64,000 nucleotides of DNA, taken from Pyricularia pennisetigena (lineage: Eukaryota > Ascomycota > Sordariomycetes > Magnaporthales > Pyriculariaceae). The position numbers and the translations under genes were made by a program. The first letter of the stretch is position 1. Each line of letters starts with the position of its first letter. Below, one piece after another: positions 23,301-35,205 of this stretch. The notes beneath the pieces are model-generated. The model was not told the origin of the DNA. It did no database searches and saw only the letters and a program-made list of their open reading frames with translations. The stretch is from the NCBI RefSeq assembly GCF_004337985.1, contig NC_043743.1:2394909-2458908 (forward strand), in the 5' to 3' direction.

Positions 23301-24997
23301 TCCACTCGAGCATACCAATCTTCCATGTCGCTATCCTTGCAGGTTGCCTCGTGCATGCTGCTAAAGTCAATGGCGACGATATGGAACTCGTCTCTGCTCT
23401 TACCCTCGCCAATGAGGATGAACTTTAGACTGGTCGAATCCTGCGTCGTGGTCAGGATAATGGGCTTGATCTTGAGGTCGTCAGGCAGCTTTGCCGTCTT
23501 CCAATCTTTTCCGTGATTCAGAGAGTACGTCACTTCATTGACCTCATCTGCCTGCTTTACGGCTACTAACACGGACCCCTGGTCTCCGAATTCGTACTTG
23601 TGCGGCCCCTTGGGACCTTTGATCCAGGTCAGACCGGCATCGTCTGAGATGTAGAGGCTGGCTTCGTTGTAGGAGTCAAGATGGCTGCCGGTATTTCCAT
23701 TGCCCATGACCAAACCCGGTGCCGGGCTGGAGAACACCCTGCCTGCGTTGTTGAGCTCCGTCACCGAGTGCAGATGCAGCCGCTCCTTACCCGCGTGGAT
23801 AGGCTCGAAGGTCCTGCCGTCGTCGAAGGTGATCTCGCTGATAATCTTCTTCTTGCCTCGGCGATCCTTCTCGACCTCGTCCGCGTTATCAACCTTGTTC
23901 ACCATGAAGATCCCCTGCACACCTGTGATTTTTTCAAAGTCGACATGGCCGCGGTGGTTTCGATTCGTGTGCTCAATGTTGCGCGTAAAGAATGTTCCGT
24001 TCGAGTTGCTTGTATACATGACGCCCATTGGATTTGATGGGTGCGTGGTCATGACATCGATCTGAATGCTGTATTCGGTGCTTTCCAGCACGGTATAAGA
24101 CTCCTGGTTGATCTTGTCGTCGGCTGGGAACATGGCGCGGTGCCACTTGAGCGTGTCGTCCGACACGAACAGCGACATCTCGTCCGTATTGATGGAACTG
24201 GCGGCAACGAGAAGATACTTTTTCACCACTGCGACGTTGACCACGCCCTGAATTGGTCTCGTCATGTCCAGGTTGGGCTCAAACTCCTGTACCACTCCGT
24301 CCGCGTCCTTGGCAGAATAGTAGTTGTCGGATATGATGAGGCGTTGATCCTGCTTCAGTGGCGAGAAATGGTCTCGCACGACGCAAAGAATGCGGTTCTT
24401 GTCAAGGTCATCTTGTCCAGTGGTGAAGAGCTTAGAGGACTTGGCCCATGAGCAGCCAGACGTCGAGCCGCGGAGGAACTTGGCATCCGTGGTGAAGCCA
24501 TCAAGTGTGTACATGGCAACCTCCTCGCAGAAGAATTTGCCTTCTTTGCAGTCCATGCCGTTGAAGATAATGCGGTCGGGGTCGGTCGCGTGGAAGCTGA
24601 GAATATCGAAGCGGAACATGGTCATCTCGGCATCTGCAAGGAAGGACTGCCATGTCTTGCCCTGGTCGTGCGTACGAAAGTGGTGTATGCCGGGGGAGGT
24701 CAGGACGTATGCGCGCTTGCGATCGAAGGGGTGCATGACGAGTTGAAACGCCTTCCCTTCTTCTATGTCTGTCACCAGCTTCCACGTAGCGCCGGCGTCC
24801 TCGCTGCGAAAGATGGTCCCCTTGGCCTCATCTTGGTAGAGGACAATGTCCGAATCTTCGAAATAGTTGAGATTGAACGGGTAGTGGTCGAGCTTGGTCG
24901 CCTTGAATGTCGGATCATCGCTAGCTGCCAGCAGAGGATGTGTGCAAAGTGACGCTATTAGCAATGCAGCAGCCTGCAAAGCTGCCCCTAACCTCAT
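20380..24997 (-). CDS. VPS10: Vps10 vacuolar/late-Golgi sorting receptor, 1515 aa
   Basis: Vps10 (sortilin family) carries vacuolar hydrolases such as carboxypeptidase Y from the late Golgi to endosomes. Two exons: 24997-21135 and 21064-20380, with a 70-nt GTGAGT..TCTAG intron. The split codon restores a Cys in FECDYN, a motif also present in the first repeat. The N-terminus (about residues 1-24) is a signal peptide. Two Vps10 propeller domains follow, with repeated Asp-box-like motifs (SEDAGATW, SDDAGLTW, TKDHGKTW, TRDAGISW, TTDEGETW). Each ends in a cysteine-rich module (CLMGHTEKYRRR and CLFGHKSYYLRK). A transmembrane helix lies at about 1370-1392, followed by a tail with a second hydrophobic segment (about 1426-1448) and an acidic dileucine-like end (DEDEGELLGDDSDEEV). 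Length is near yeast Vps10 (1579). SUN-family and wall proteins in the window are not known cargo. The start is the first ATG before the signal peptide. Confidence 0.96.
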
Positions 24998-26285
24998 GGC
25001 TGCGACTGATTGGGGATGAAGTAGATCATCAAGAATGCAACTACAGCAAACGGGGACTCAAATCAGACGCGAATACCAATGTGCGCGCAGCAAACGTGTA
25101 CAGGACTGACTGCTTGCGAGATTGGCCGTTGGGAAATAGAAAAGAAAGGAACGGGGATAAAAAAAATAAAATAAAACGATAAGCAATTACAGGGTGAGGA
25201 TGTATCAACACAAGTCAAGCAAAGGAAGGTTTTCAAATGAAAGTCTGTCCAGATCGATGGCGCCGAGTAGTCCAAGGTACAGGAACAAACTAACTCCTAC
25301 CTTCGCACTCTAACCGGAATCCGTGGCAGACGTCAACGTGTGAAGAAGCTCCTATAGATCGTCTCAGACCTGGAACGGGGTACCTAGCTAGGCGCTAGGT
25401 AGGTTAGTTGGTCCCAGTGGGTACGCAGTTGTCGCAGACAGTTGTTGGATGGGTCCGGGCGACAGGACGCGTACTGCATGAGACACACTTGGCCAGTGCG
25501 TCAAAATGTGTATCGTCTGAATCAGTCACCTCCAAACTAAAACCAAAAACGGGTGTCCATGCATTCACCAAGCTGTTTCTACAATGAACATGAACACGTT
25601 TGGTGCTGTCCAAGTACAACGTGAAGGCAGCTTCCATGTTGCATGTACCTATTGATTTCCCAGGTGCTCATTGTTCGGATTATATGTGCAAAAACTGAAC
25701 AAAGGCACCGTGTTCTGCCCTTACTCCTGCCAATGGAGGTACCTTGATCTGTCAACGGTAAGCTAGCTGAGTGCCTTTGAAGATACATAGTTGCTCCTGA
25801 ACGTGTGAAGATTTGGAGCCAGTTTCCAGCCAGCGAAACATTTTCTACGGCTGTAAATGAAACAAAATTCAAATACGATTATAATAAATAGGCACCACAA
25901 CTCAGTTGTTCATGCGATAAAAGACCGTCAGGCCCAGATCAAACGAAACAAACCCCCATTATGTTTTCGGTCATCTTGCGGGCCCTCAAGCAACAGAAAA
26001 TACCTTTGTCTAATCACCAACCACCCGGCCGCAACTCTCCAGTGAAAACCAATCACATCACCAAAATGCAAGGTATCGAATATGCTCAGATAAATAAAAA
26101 TGAAACATTAGAGAAAAAGGCTAGCGCCTCCACGCCCGCGCGCTAAATGCGAGGTCATGGTCATTATACGCGCTTTTGCGAGAACGAAAGATCGATCAAA
26201 GCAGATGATGCCACCCAAAATACATTGGCGTTTGAAAGGAGACACCTACGAATCCAACAACAAAAGAAACACCTCAACTAGGCAT
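24998..26285. other. Intergenic region between VPS10 and the SUN-family gene
   Basis: VPS10 upstream region and 3' flank of the SUN-family gene. It has a TAGCTAGGCGCTAGGTAGG palindromic patch at about 25383-25405. No supported gene. Confidence 0.55.
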
Positions 26286-27630
26286 CTAGCTGCCCTTGCT
26301 GAAAACGATGGTCGCCGTACCACCGGGTTTGCTGATGGCAGTCTGTCGTAGGTCATTGGTGTTAGTGCATCTGCTCATTCTGTATCAACAACCCGCGATT
26401 TAAGGTACTTACAGTGCAGCCATTGCCACCACCAGTGTATTGGCCGCCCTTGAGGGCACAGGGAGCAGTGATGTCACCAGTGATCTCAATATCGAAATCG
26501 AGCTCAGCGTGGCTGGTAGGCAGGTTCTTGAAGATGGAAAGGTAGGTGATACCGTGAACATCCTTGCCAACGCCCATGTTGACGGGGGCCCAGTTACCAG
26601 CGGAGTCAGGGTTAGTGGGGCTGTTCCAGACACAGGCATCCTCAACCGCGACATTTAGCGGGTTGACGTAGAACTGGCCGCTGGTGGGAGACCCTTTCCA
26701 GAAGTACGACTTCTTGGCGTCGGGGTTGGTGAGCGTGTACTTCTGGCCGGACAGGGTCTCGAGAGGAATCGACATCTTTTCGTTGCCGGGGTAGTCCGTT
26801 TGACAGACCACGGCTTTGCCGGGAAGCTTGTTCTGAACGAAGACGCCGCCGGCGCCCGGTGTGCACAAGGTCTTGACCTCGGGCCTGGTGAGCTCAAGGA
26901 AGCCATCGGCGTTGCACCACAGACCGCCAATGGACTGTCCGGTCGCACCCTGCGAAGTCTCGGGCCACTGGGTCTTCTGGTAGCCGTTGGGGCATGCGTA
27001 AGAGCAAAAGCAGTTCGCCGTGCAGCCTCCCGAAACGGTCTGGTGGAGGGTAGCGATCAGGTTACCAGGTGTCCACTTCTTATCATCAGGCTGCATGATG
27101 CTGGCCCAACCATCGATGCCAAGCCAGTTGAGAGGCCTTGCCCCGTAGTCGGTAGGCAGCGTTGAGCAAGGGATCTTTCCGCTCGGGAACTCGGCATCCA
27201 GACCCTTGGGGGACGAGTCGTTCGAGCTGGAGCTGGAGCTGGAGCTGGAGCTCGAAGGGGCCGCCGAGGTAGGCTTGGGTGTCTCGGACGACGATGTGGT
27301 AGTCGGCTTCTGCTCAACGAAAATGGCAGCTTGAGCGGTCGTCTTCGGCGTGGGGGTAGGCGACGGCGAAAAGGTCGGCGAGGACTCGCCGACCACGAGG
27401 TAGCGGCCATCGGCAATGCCGGCCTTGGCCTCCTCGGCGCTCATGGGCTTGCCGTCGAGAACATAGGTGGTCTCGGTCGGGCCCTGCTCATACTTGACGA
27501 CCACCTCTGGGGAGCGCCTCGCGACAGGGTTCCTCTTGGCGTGCAGGTGACGGTGGTGGTTGGCATGCTGAGCCTCAGCGACTCCCGCGATGAGCGTGGC
27601 CGCGAGGGTGAAATGAGCGAGTCCCTTCAT
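26286..27630 (-). CDS. SUN-family secreted cell-wall protein (GH132, Sim1/Uth1/Sun4/Psu1 type), 424 aa
   Basis: SUN proteins act at the fungal wall in septation and beta-1,3-glucan remodelling. Exons 27630-26413 and 26342-26286 are joined by a 70-nt GTAAGT..CGACAG intron. The second exon supplies the family-like end TAISKPGGTATIVFSKGS. Reading through the intron would give an unlike tail (STLNRGLL...), so splicing is preferred. I chose the ATG at 27630 rather than 27651 because MKGLAHFTLAATLIAGVAEA is then an immediate signal peptide. A His-rich segment with dibasic KR/RR sites follows (residues 32-39, possible Kex2 cleavage). Next comes a Pro/Thr/Ser linker with a serine run (GAGCTG repeats on the plus strand). 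The SUN domain occupies about residues 150-424: PLNWLGIDGWASI, GGCTANCFCSYACPNGYQKTQWP, GGLWCNADGFLELTRP and FWKGSPTSGQFYVNPL. Likely secreted to the wall. It is in the same orientation as VPS10 downstream. Confidence 0.92.
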
Positions 27631-29493
27631 CGTGAAATGGATCGAGTTCAAAGGAGACCTGGTTGCACAATCGAAGGGGCGTGTTTGGCCAGTAAAATAT
27701 GCTCTTTGTAGCTGTTAGGTGCTAACAGGTAGTAAGAGCAAGATACCTATGTAGATAGGAGGTAAATTTTTTTTTTCTCTCGTCTCTTGCTACTTCACCA
27801 AAAGAGTGTCAGTTTCTGTCCGTAGGCTTTTAATCGTCGCGGTCCCAAAAAGAGTGTAGTAGGAAGATGAATCTCCCTGTTGGACGTAGGAATCAACGCG
27901 GAGGAGCGGGTAGCGGAAGAAGATCAAAACGAAGGTAGCGTCGACATTTTGGGGGGTTTATGTTTGTTAAGGGTGAAGTGGGCAGGAAAATGAGGGCAGC
28001 GATTCGAGATTAGACCAATTATTAGCGTATGGACTTGGCAGGAACGGGGCGGGCGGTTACTGCTGCACACTGCAGGAACCAAGAGGCCTGCCGGAATTGA
28101 AAATCGGGCCCGCCCTGAATTTTGGCCAGAACGACCAGGGATTTTGTGCCTTGAACATGTCAAAACCTACATCCCAGCATATGGCAAAGTGGCTGTGATA
28201 TCCACGGCATCCACTTTCACCTCTTCAATTTGCCAGGTGCAAAATCCGGTTGAGGTCCAGACCCTGATTTGATCCTTGGTCATGTCATAACTCTACTATG
28301 TTGATGCAATTGAACTGAAAAAATGCGTCAAAGTGCGTCGTTTGGTGCATCGAGAAGCCAACAAAAAAGTGGACGCGTCCAAACTACTGTAAGTCCTGGG
28401 ATTTGTTGTGGGTTCGGAGGCGTTCATTGTCCAAGCAAGGGGCAAAAAATGGCGAGGAAAGAAAAAACAGAAGAAATGCAACATAGACAAAGAGACAAAG
28501 CCGAGTTGAGATTAGAATGTCAGGCTTACCGTACTTACTTACTGTGCTTCTCCTGATGCGACTTTGTCGATTCGAGTGATTGATTAATTAAAATAGCGCC
28601 CGGGATGCCACGAAAGCATCCCCGGAAAGTGGGTGGCCAAGTCGACCACCGTAATTTGAAAGGCCATTTGTTTAATATGAACCTGAATTGACAACGACGA
28701 TAAACAGAAGGATGCACATTTACGTTGTGTCTGTCTGTGTGTCTGTCTATTTCGTCCTGTACCGGTGGTTTCCTGTCTCGCCTGTCAATAAAGCTTGCCC
28801 AGCCTGACTAGCCTAGGTAAACAGGTGCTGTGCTAGCCTTGGACCCGCCCCCTTTCCTGCAAAGATCATTTGTTTCTTGTGATATATTGTGACAGTTTTT
28901 GCTGCTTTCAAGTTTTGCGCTATGGTGAACGGGTAACGCCCCAAGTTAGCTTCCGCTACTTTTCCAACATCATCGCTTGTAGAAGCTAAGGCTGTAGAGT
29001 AAGGAGATATGTAGTTAGCAAACACTTACTTGGCTAACCCCCGGTTTTCTACTGGGCCCGAGGGGAGGGGAAACTTGTCGCCGTTGTCCTGTGCCTGCGC
29101 CGGCATTGGTTCTCGGTGCCCCTCAGCCAGCGAACCACCTCCTGAACGCCATGATTTATCAGGCCTTTTGCTGTGGTATGTCCCAACGGCCCAACTTATT
29201 CATTATGGATCCGACAGGTTGCGTATGGATTTTTTTTGTCTTCTTCATTCACTCATTGGTTATCCTCGTGCGCTGTTTTTTGTTTCCCTGAAATCTACTC
29301 TGTGGTTCCCGCCATACCCAGGTAAATTTGCACTGGGGACGATTTTGTCGAAAACCACTGACGACTGCCCAAGCCAATCATTCGGCTGTACCGTGCCGTG
29401 TACTAAATATCAGAATAGTATTCCTTTTTACAACGAGACTAGCTGGGCCCAGATGCGCCTGTTTTTTGTTTGTCGTTTTTCCCCTTTTGTCCG

Positions 29494-29506
29494 CCCCCCC
29501 CCCCCC
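29494..29506. repeat. Poly(C) tract, 13 nt
   Basis: Thirteen uninterrupted C residues in intergenic DNA. Confidence 0.9.
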
Positions 29507-29925
29507 AACCACCAATTTTTGTGTGTTTGGGCTTTACATCATTGAAGAATGCATGACAAAATGGTGCTATAAGTCCTCAAGCAGCAGCTTGATTTGCTCA
29601 ATGTGTTGAAGCGAATCGCGGTGTGTTTTGATCAAGACGTGTTGAGGGAGGAACATTTCAGAAAATCGCTCAGATCGATCTCACATATAGTCTCTCTTCC
29701 AGTCTAGTCCCAAACGGGAAACTGGAGTCTTCAATTTATACAGAGTAGTGGAGGTTGAAGATGTATGTACCCAAGCCTCTTTACCTATATAGGGTTTGAA
29801 AGAATGCAAATTGGCGTAGGTCAGGTCGCGCGCGACTTTGTCACACAACTGTTTTCCCATTTGCCACCAAGCCCAGTTCTGCCAGTGCTATACTCCGCAT
29901 TGTTCTCCACAACCAAACAACCAAG

Positions 29926-30135
29926 ATGAACGAACTACCCAAAGGTCAGTTTTGTTCCATCCACAATTCCTCACAGGACGATCAGGACATTGAGAAGTAT
30001 GTCACTGATGTCTAGCTACAATTCCAAAAAGTTGACAAAAATGCTACCGAGTGCCTTAATTTACCAGAAAATGCCATTTTTAGATGCTTTTTGGTTCTCT
30101 TTCCATGGTTACACCTAGACATGACTGATGCCTGA
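29926..30135 (+). CDS. Possible very small gene, 29-40 aa (weak)
   Basis: The ATG at 29926 follows a leader ending CCACAACCAAACAACCAAG, a very typical fungal start context, downstream of a plausible promoter. Unspliced, it gives 29 residues (MNELPKGQFCSIHNSSQDDQ..., stop at 30015). Alternatively a canonical GTATGT donor at 29997 joined to the TTTTAG ending at 30083 gives about 40 residues ending at 30135. I do not recognise the peptide. It may be a uORF or first exon of an unrecognised transcript, or chance. Confidence 0.2.
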
Positions 30136-31693
30136 CATGCCGTTGGAATCCAACACAGAAATTCCAACTTGATGCGATTGATGCTTCTTTGTTGGGCAAA
30201 TGTCCGTGGAATATTAGTCTAGAACGTGACAATGATCATAAACATGTAGATGACGCCATGGAATGAAAGACCTGCGCGGGCACGACGTCTGGATCCAAAG
30301 TGCGAGGTGGGAGTCGAGATGCAATGGCCAATAATTCGTCATGTCAGCCCCTGTCAGCCACAAGGCTTTCAAAGGGACGCAGCAAAAGCCTTGGCTCACC
30401 GTAAAAAAAAGTCCTAATCGGGGCGGAAAGCCAAGAACATCTTAATAAGCAGCACCAAGAAACAACGCCAGTCGAGACTGCTCAGCCACTAGAAACAAGG
30501 TCAAAGGCTTCAATAATGAGCGGCACAGCAAGGTAATTTCCCAGGAAACAGAAAAGGCTGCGACGATACGGGCTTGAGGGGAACGGGGCGATTTTGTAAT
30601 GGATTTTCTGTAATGATCTGTTGCGATGTTATTGTTATATATCTACAGAATAGGTAAGGTAGGTAGGTATATAGGTAAGAATTGGCCATTGGCCATTTTC
30701 TCTCTCACCTTTGAAGATGGATGTATGACAAAGACTTTAGTCCTGGGGCTAGTTGCCAAGGGCGAAAATGCTTATTGAGCATCATTACAGTACAGCTGAC
30801 ATGTCACGAGAGTTGCCTCTAGCTTTAGGGAGCACACGGCCAGTGCATAGGTGAGGTACGTTCAAGGTAGTCGGTCAATTGTACTGTAGGTAGGTAGTTT
30901 CAGCCGCAAGAAAAGGTACAGTACATGGATGCCGATTAACATCAATGCACTTCTGCCCCGTCATACGAGTGAATGCCCACCAAATACGGTACATGCGATC
31001 ATGATGGGTAACAGTAGGTTCCATTTAAGGTAGTAGGCACTAGGCAGGTACCCAGCAACGAGCTGAATAGGACAGGCTGAAAAGCCGAGCTGTGTAGCAA
31101 TTATGTGGTACTGCACGGTAGGCAGACACCTGCTAGCTAGCCAGCATGTACCAAACGTCAAACATTACATTCGTGACGGAGTTTGACCAATGAAAAGCGC
31201 CCAGGTTGGGGTGGATCGACGTCTGGTTGCTCCACAATCCGTAGCATCACCGCAAAGGGGGCCACAAAAACAGTCATTGACAGACCCGGCAGGCGAGTTG
31301 AAGGTAGGTTGTACCCAGGAAGCACCGCCATCTGGTCGTCCCGCTTCTTCATGCTTCCCTCATAATTCAATCCATCAGCCTCCTTCGCCATCACCACTTT
31401 ATCGAAGCGAGCGAACCGAGAGTGTCACACCCGAATCCATAACACACCCAACAAATCGTATCTGGTCTCGACTTCAGGGCGGCTACATAATTTTATTGTC
31501 ACTGGAGTGAATTTTTGGCGCATTCGCACAGACGCTTCAATTGGGGCTTTTAATCTTTCTTTTCCTCTTTTCCTCCACCCTTGTACCCTCGCCCGGATTT
31601 TTTCATATTTTTTTTTCTGGGCCAGAGCATAACACACTGGATCCGTTCTTTTTCGCAACAAGCTCTCGCCACGACTCCAGCCACACCTCGAAA

Positions 31694-31722
31694 AGTCCCA
31701 GTCCCAGTCCTAGTCCCAGTCC
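31694..31722. repeat. (AGTCCC)n short tandem repeat
   Basis: About five imperfect AGTCCC units in the presumed 5' leader of the C2H2 gene, roughly 140 nt before its ATG. Confidence 0.75.
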
Positions 31723-31860
31723 GTCCCGTCGCCAAATGATGCGACAAGCTCGGGGCACAAGACCCTGACTGGCGATTGATTGATTGAACAACAGAGAATT
31801 GCGACAATAATAAAACCGACCCCGTTGGGCCCGGTCGCGCGCGCCACGGCCCTGCCGCCC

Positions 31861-34063
31861 ATGGCATCCGACAAAGGCCCCGTCGCAACCGAGGCTGCCT
31901 TTGCGACTCCTCCTGCGACCCAGGCCGCCGCCGCCGCCGCCATCAACGCTGCAGAGCTGTTTGCTTCGGAGTCGGGGAGATCTGGTTCGCTCAAGAGGGC
32001 CCGCGAGGCAACCCCCACATCGCCAGCCTCAGTAGCCGCCACGCTTCCCAGTTCCGACCTGTCGCCTTCCAAAATACAGCGACTCGGCTTCGCAGCTAGA
32101 CACTCCCCAGGGCCTTTGACTGGCGCCCTCGCTGTAGAAGAAGAGAGGTTGCGCAGGGAAGAGGAGGCTAGACACGCCGACGCTGTCAGCGACAACCCCA
32201 GCCGGCGCGTTTTGGACACCCTGAGATCCGCCACGATGGAGATGAGTCGAGTACAAGACGCCCCAGAGGCACCAGCTGCGACAGCTGGTCAGGACGCGCC
32301 GGCTGATGCTAGCCATCAGGTCACCATTCCCGCCTTGAGCCCACACAAACCCGATGTACCGGTCGATACGAGCCCTCAACCTCACAGCACAAACCACAAT
32401 CCAAATGAGGGCGGCACGCACCTTGTCGTCGACAGTCCTGCACCCATGGATGTTGACCAACGCAACGAGCAGCAGACTGGTGGCTTTGTTGCGCAATCAG
32501 ATGAGCAAGCCCCGGAGAAGCACACCGCATACTCATACCCAGGCATCCAATCTCCAAGCGCTGCCATGGCCGCTCCGCCGCCACCTCCGCGCGGTATGAG
32601 TCTTCCAATGAACACGTCACAACATACGGACATTGCCCCGAGGTCACCGTCCTCGAAGAAGCACAAGTGTCCCTATTGCAACACGGAATTCACGAGGCAT
32701 CATAACCTCAAGAGCCATCTGCTCACTCATAGCCAAGAGAAGCCATATATGTGCGATACATGCCAGATGCGCTTCCGCCGGCTGCACGATCTAAAACGAC
32801 ACAGCAAACTCCACACCGGAGAAAAGCCACACGTATGTCCTAACTGTGATCGCAGTTTTGCGCGAGGTGATGCTTTAGCACGCCATGCCAAGGGAGTTGG
32901 TGGCTGCGCCAGCCGTAGGGCCAGCATGGGCAGCTTTGGCGCCGGCGACGGGGTCGATGAATCGGTAGTACATGGAGGTGATGAAAGTATGATGTCGGGC
33001 GTTATGTACGAGGCGAACGATACAGCAATGACGGAAGAGGACCGCAGGCGGCTCAGCATGACAAGCGCCATCAAGCCCGCGCACGCAGCTGCGGGTCACA
33101 CATCGGATAATTTCAGCCATCAGGGTCGCCCCCTGGCGAGACAAGGCACTGCTGGAGGTTGGTACCCCCTTTGGTAATGAGGCCGTCCTAGACTGGTCGA
33201 ATCAAGTCTGGCTGCCAGCGCAGCGTTGGCGACGACCGACCCCTATATGAGAAGTGCCGGAACCCCTCACAACTCATCTCATGCATATTTTATACCCGTA
33301 TTCACTTGTGCAATACACGAAGCTCACATTGTAGTCGAGAAGGTATTACCGAAAGTCCCAAACCGTTAAGCCCGGGCAGTGCGCTCGCTGCCCAGTTAAG
33401 CCAAGACCCGGTTCAAAATAGCCAACGCTCCCCGAGTTTGAACTCACATGTGGCGCAACAAGCCTACAACCGACGGCAAGCAGACTCTAGTCAAGGTATC
33501 GTCAATATAACTGGCAGCCCGCAAGTCGCATCCGATGTTCTGTGCGCTAACCCAATCATTAACCAGCTGGAGTTGCGGCTGCTGCCGGTGGCCCAATCAA
33601 CCATCAGTCTGGGGCTCACTCGCGGGCCCCAAGCGGTCCGAGCCATGTACCAGGCAGTGGGAGTGGCGAGAGCTCAAATAACCTTTTCAGTACGGCCGAT
33701 AATACCACCATATGGTCATACATACAGTCGGTCGACAGCAAGTGGGAAGCAGCTTTCAAGCAGATGCAGGATCGTATGGTGGTCCTCGAGGCTGCCAAAG
33801 CAGGCTCAGACGCCCAGGCTATCTTTTTGGAGAACAAATTTGCTCGGATGGAAGGCAAGAATGCACAGCTCGAGAATCAGGTTGCGCAACTTGTTGAGGA
33901 GGTCAATAGTCTGCGCCAGCGGTTGGCAATGCCGCAGCAGCTTGCCGATGAACTGAACGCATTACGGCCGCATCTTTCGATATCAAGGGATGAACACGCC
34001 CCTGAGGCGAGCCAACAGCAACATCACGAGGTAGACCAAGAACAGCAGCATCTCGAGGCAATT

Positions 34064-34101
<38 letters not shown>

Positions 34102-34174
34102 GCCGCCCGAAGCACAAATCCCCGCCCAGCCTCAATCTGTAGATGAGATGGACTTGGCTGCCCTCAAGGAGTAG
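31861..34174 (+). CDS. C2H2 zinc-finger transcription factor with C-terminal coiled coil and poly-Gln, 693 aa
   Basis: Probable nuclear DNA-binding regulator, similar in finger arrangement to fungal Azf1-type factors; orthology is inference. Three exons: 31861-33173, 33335-33495 and 33567-34174. The introns (GTAATG..TTGTAG, 161 nt; GTATCG..ACCAG, 71 nt with a CTAAC branch site) remove in-frame stops and keep one frame. The open frame extends upstream to 31780, but the first ATG is MASDKG at 31861. Residues 1-260 are Ala/Pro/Ser-rich and disordered. Three consecutive fingers follow: C270/C273/H286/H290, C298/C301/H314/H318 and C326/C329/H342/C349 (the last a C2HC variant, GDALARHAKGVGGC). Exon 3 gives IWSYIQSVDSKWEAAFKQM and a heptad-like coiled coil (MVVLEAAKA ... 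ENQVAQLVEEVNSLRQRL), then a Gln tract of twelve and an acidic end. It is convergent with DGAT2. Confidence 0.88.
34064..34099 (+). repeat. (CAG)12 coding microsatellite
   Basis: Twelve pure CAG codons encode a Gln tract near the C-terminus of the C2H2 protein. Codon purity suggests recent expansion or slippage. Confidence 0.95.
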
Positions 34175-35205
34175 GCATCCTGCGGCAGTTGTCATTTGCT
34201 GGTCGATGCTTAGAAATAGGCGTTTACATCCAATAGAGCACGTAGAGAACAGAGGCATCTCTTATCGTGTATTATCGGGGTCTTCTTCGCGGTTGTCATT
34301 GTAATTGTAATCTCGTTTCCCCTTCACCCTCATACCATGTAACTTTGTCCTTTTCAGCAATGTCGATATATCCCTTCATTTCATATTTTCCCGGATCAAG
34401 GCATTATTCACCATTTGGGGGACGGAGCGAGGAGGAAGCGGGTGTAAACAAAAGCCAGGTGGCGTTATGGGACAAGGTGATTTTGAAATCTGCGAACCGT
34501 TTATTTTGCTTTGCGTTTTCTGTTTTATTCCCTTTTTTTTTTTTTTTTTTTTTCCTCCGTTGCGGAACTCCTCGGTTTGTCAGAATAGCAAAAGGTCCCC
34601 TGCGTTATGCGCTAATAGGTTGAAATTGATGATGAACTCGAAAAAAAGGGAAGGGCTCTGGTGGTTCAAGCTCTCTTCTAAACCGGTACTTAGGAGCTTA
34701 GAGCTCTCGCGTTGCTTTTGCTCTTGGCCCAACCTGATTGCGTTTGCTTTGTTTCTTGGCCGAGTTCTTCTCTGTATTCTGGAATACACCAGTGTTATCG
34801 TATCAAATCCTGTCCAGCTGTGAGGATCAGGAGGGAGGGTAGCACGAGCATTATCCGGGAAGATGTTGGCTACAGTCAACCATGTTATACACGATGTCTG
34901 GCATACCTTCTTCAAGGATATCAACCAAGTTTGATGGGCTATCGTGCGAGCCCCTTAGCTCTCAAGTGAAGTACCTATTGCACATCATGAAAACGAAACA
35001 GAACTATGAGGATCCAATGCTCTCGTTCACTTCGCGATTCCATCCTCGTGTCCATACCTCCGAAATCTCTAGGGATCATGGATGTATCAAGACGCAATTG
35101 TATTTAGTATTCAAGGGCTCAACAGACTATGATATAACCAAATCGATGAACAAGACAAAGGGAACATATAAGTATCACCTATTCAAATCGTTCCATGGTT
35201 GCATC
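34175..35205. other. Convergent intergenic region
   Basis: 3' flanks of the C2H2 gene (plus) and DGAT2 (minus), with a 21-nt poly(T) at 34533-34553. No supported gene. Confidence 0.55.

Larger units (their letters stand above)
27631..31860. other. 4.2 kb divergent upstream region
   Basis: Separates the SUN-family gene (minus) from the C2H2 regulator (plus). It contains a C13 run (29494-29506), GGTA-rich patches (about 30656-30680), AGTCCC repeats (31694-31722) close to the C2H2 start, and a weak small-ORF candidate at 29926. Nothing else is supported. The 171-codon open frame at 29030-29545 begins with TTG and lacks coding character. Confidence 0.5.

Noticed and set aside
21566..24451. Several plus-strand frames (up to 183 codons) across VPS10
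   Set aside because: Antisense to the conserved Vps10 propellers; no independent motif or start context.
29030..29545. 171-codon plus-strand frame
   Set aside because: Starts at TTG, runs through a poly(C) tract, has no coding bias or motif.
31710..32496. Minus-strand frames of 174 and 155 codons opposite the C2H2 gene
   Set aside because: Antisense to Ala/Pro/Ser-rich coding sequence; no protein-like features.
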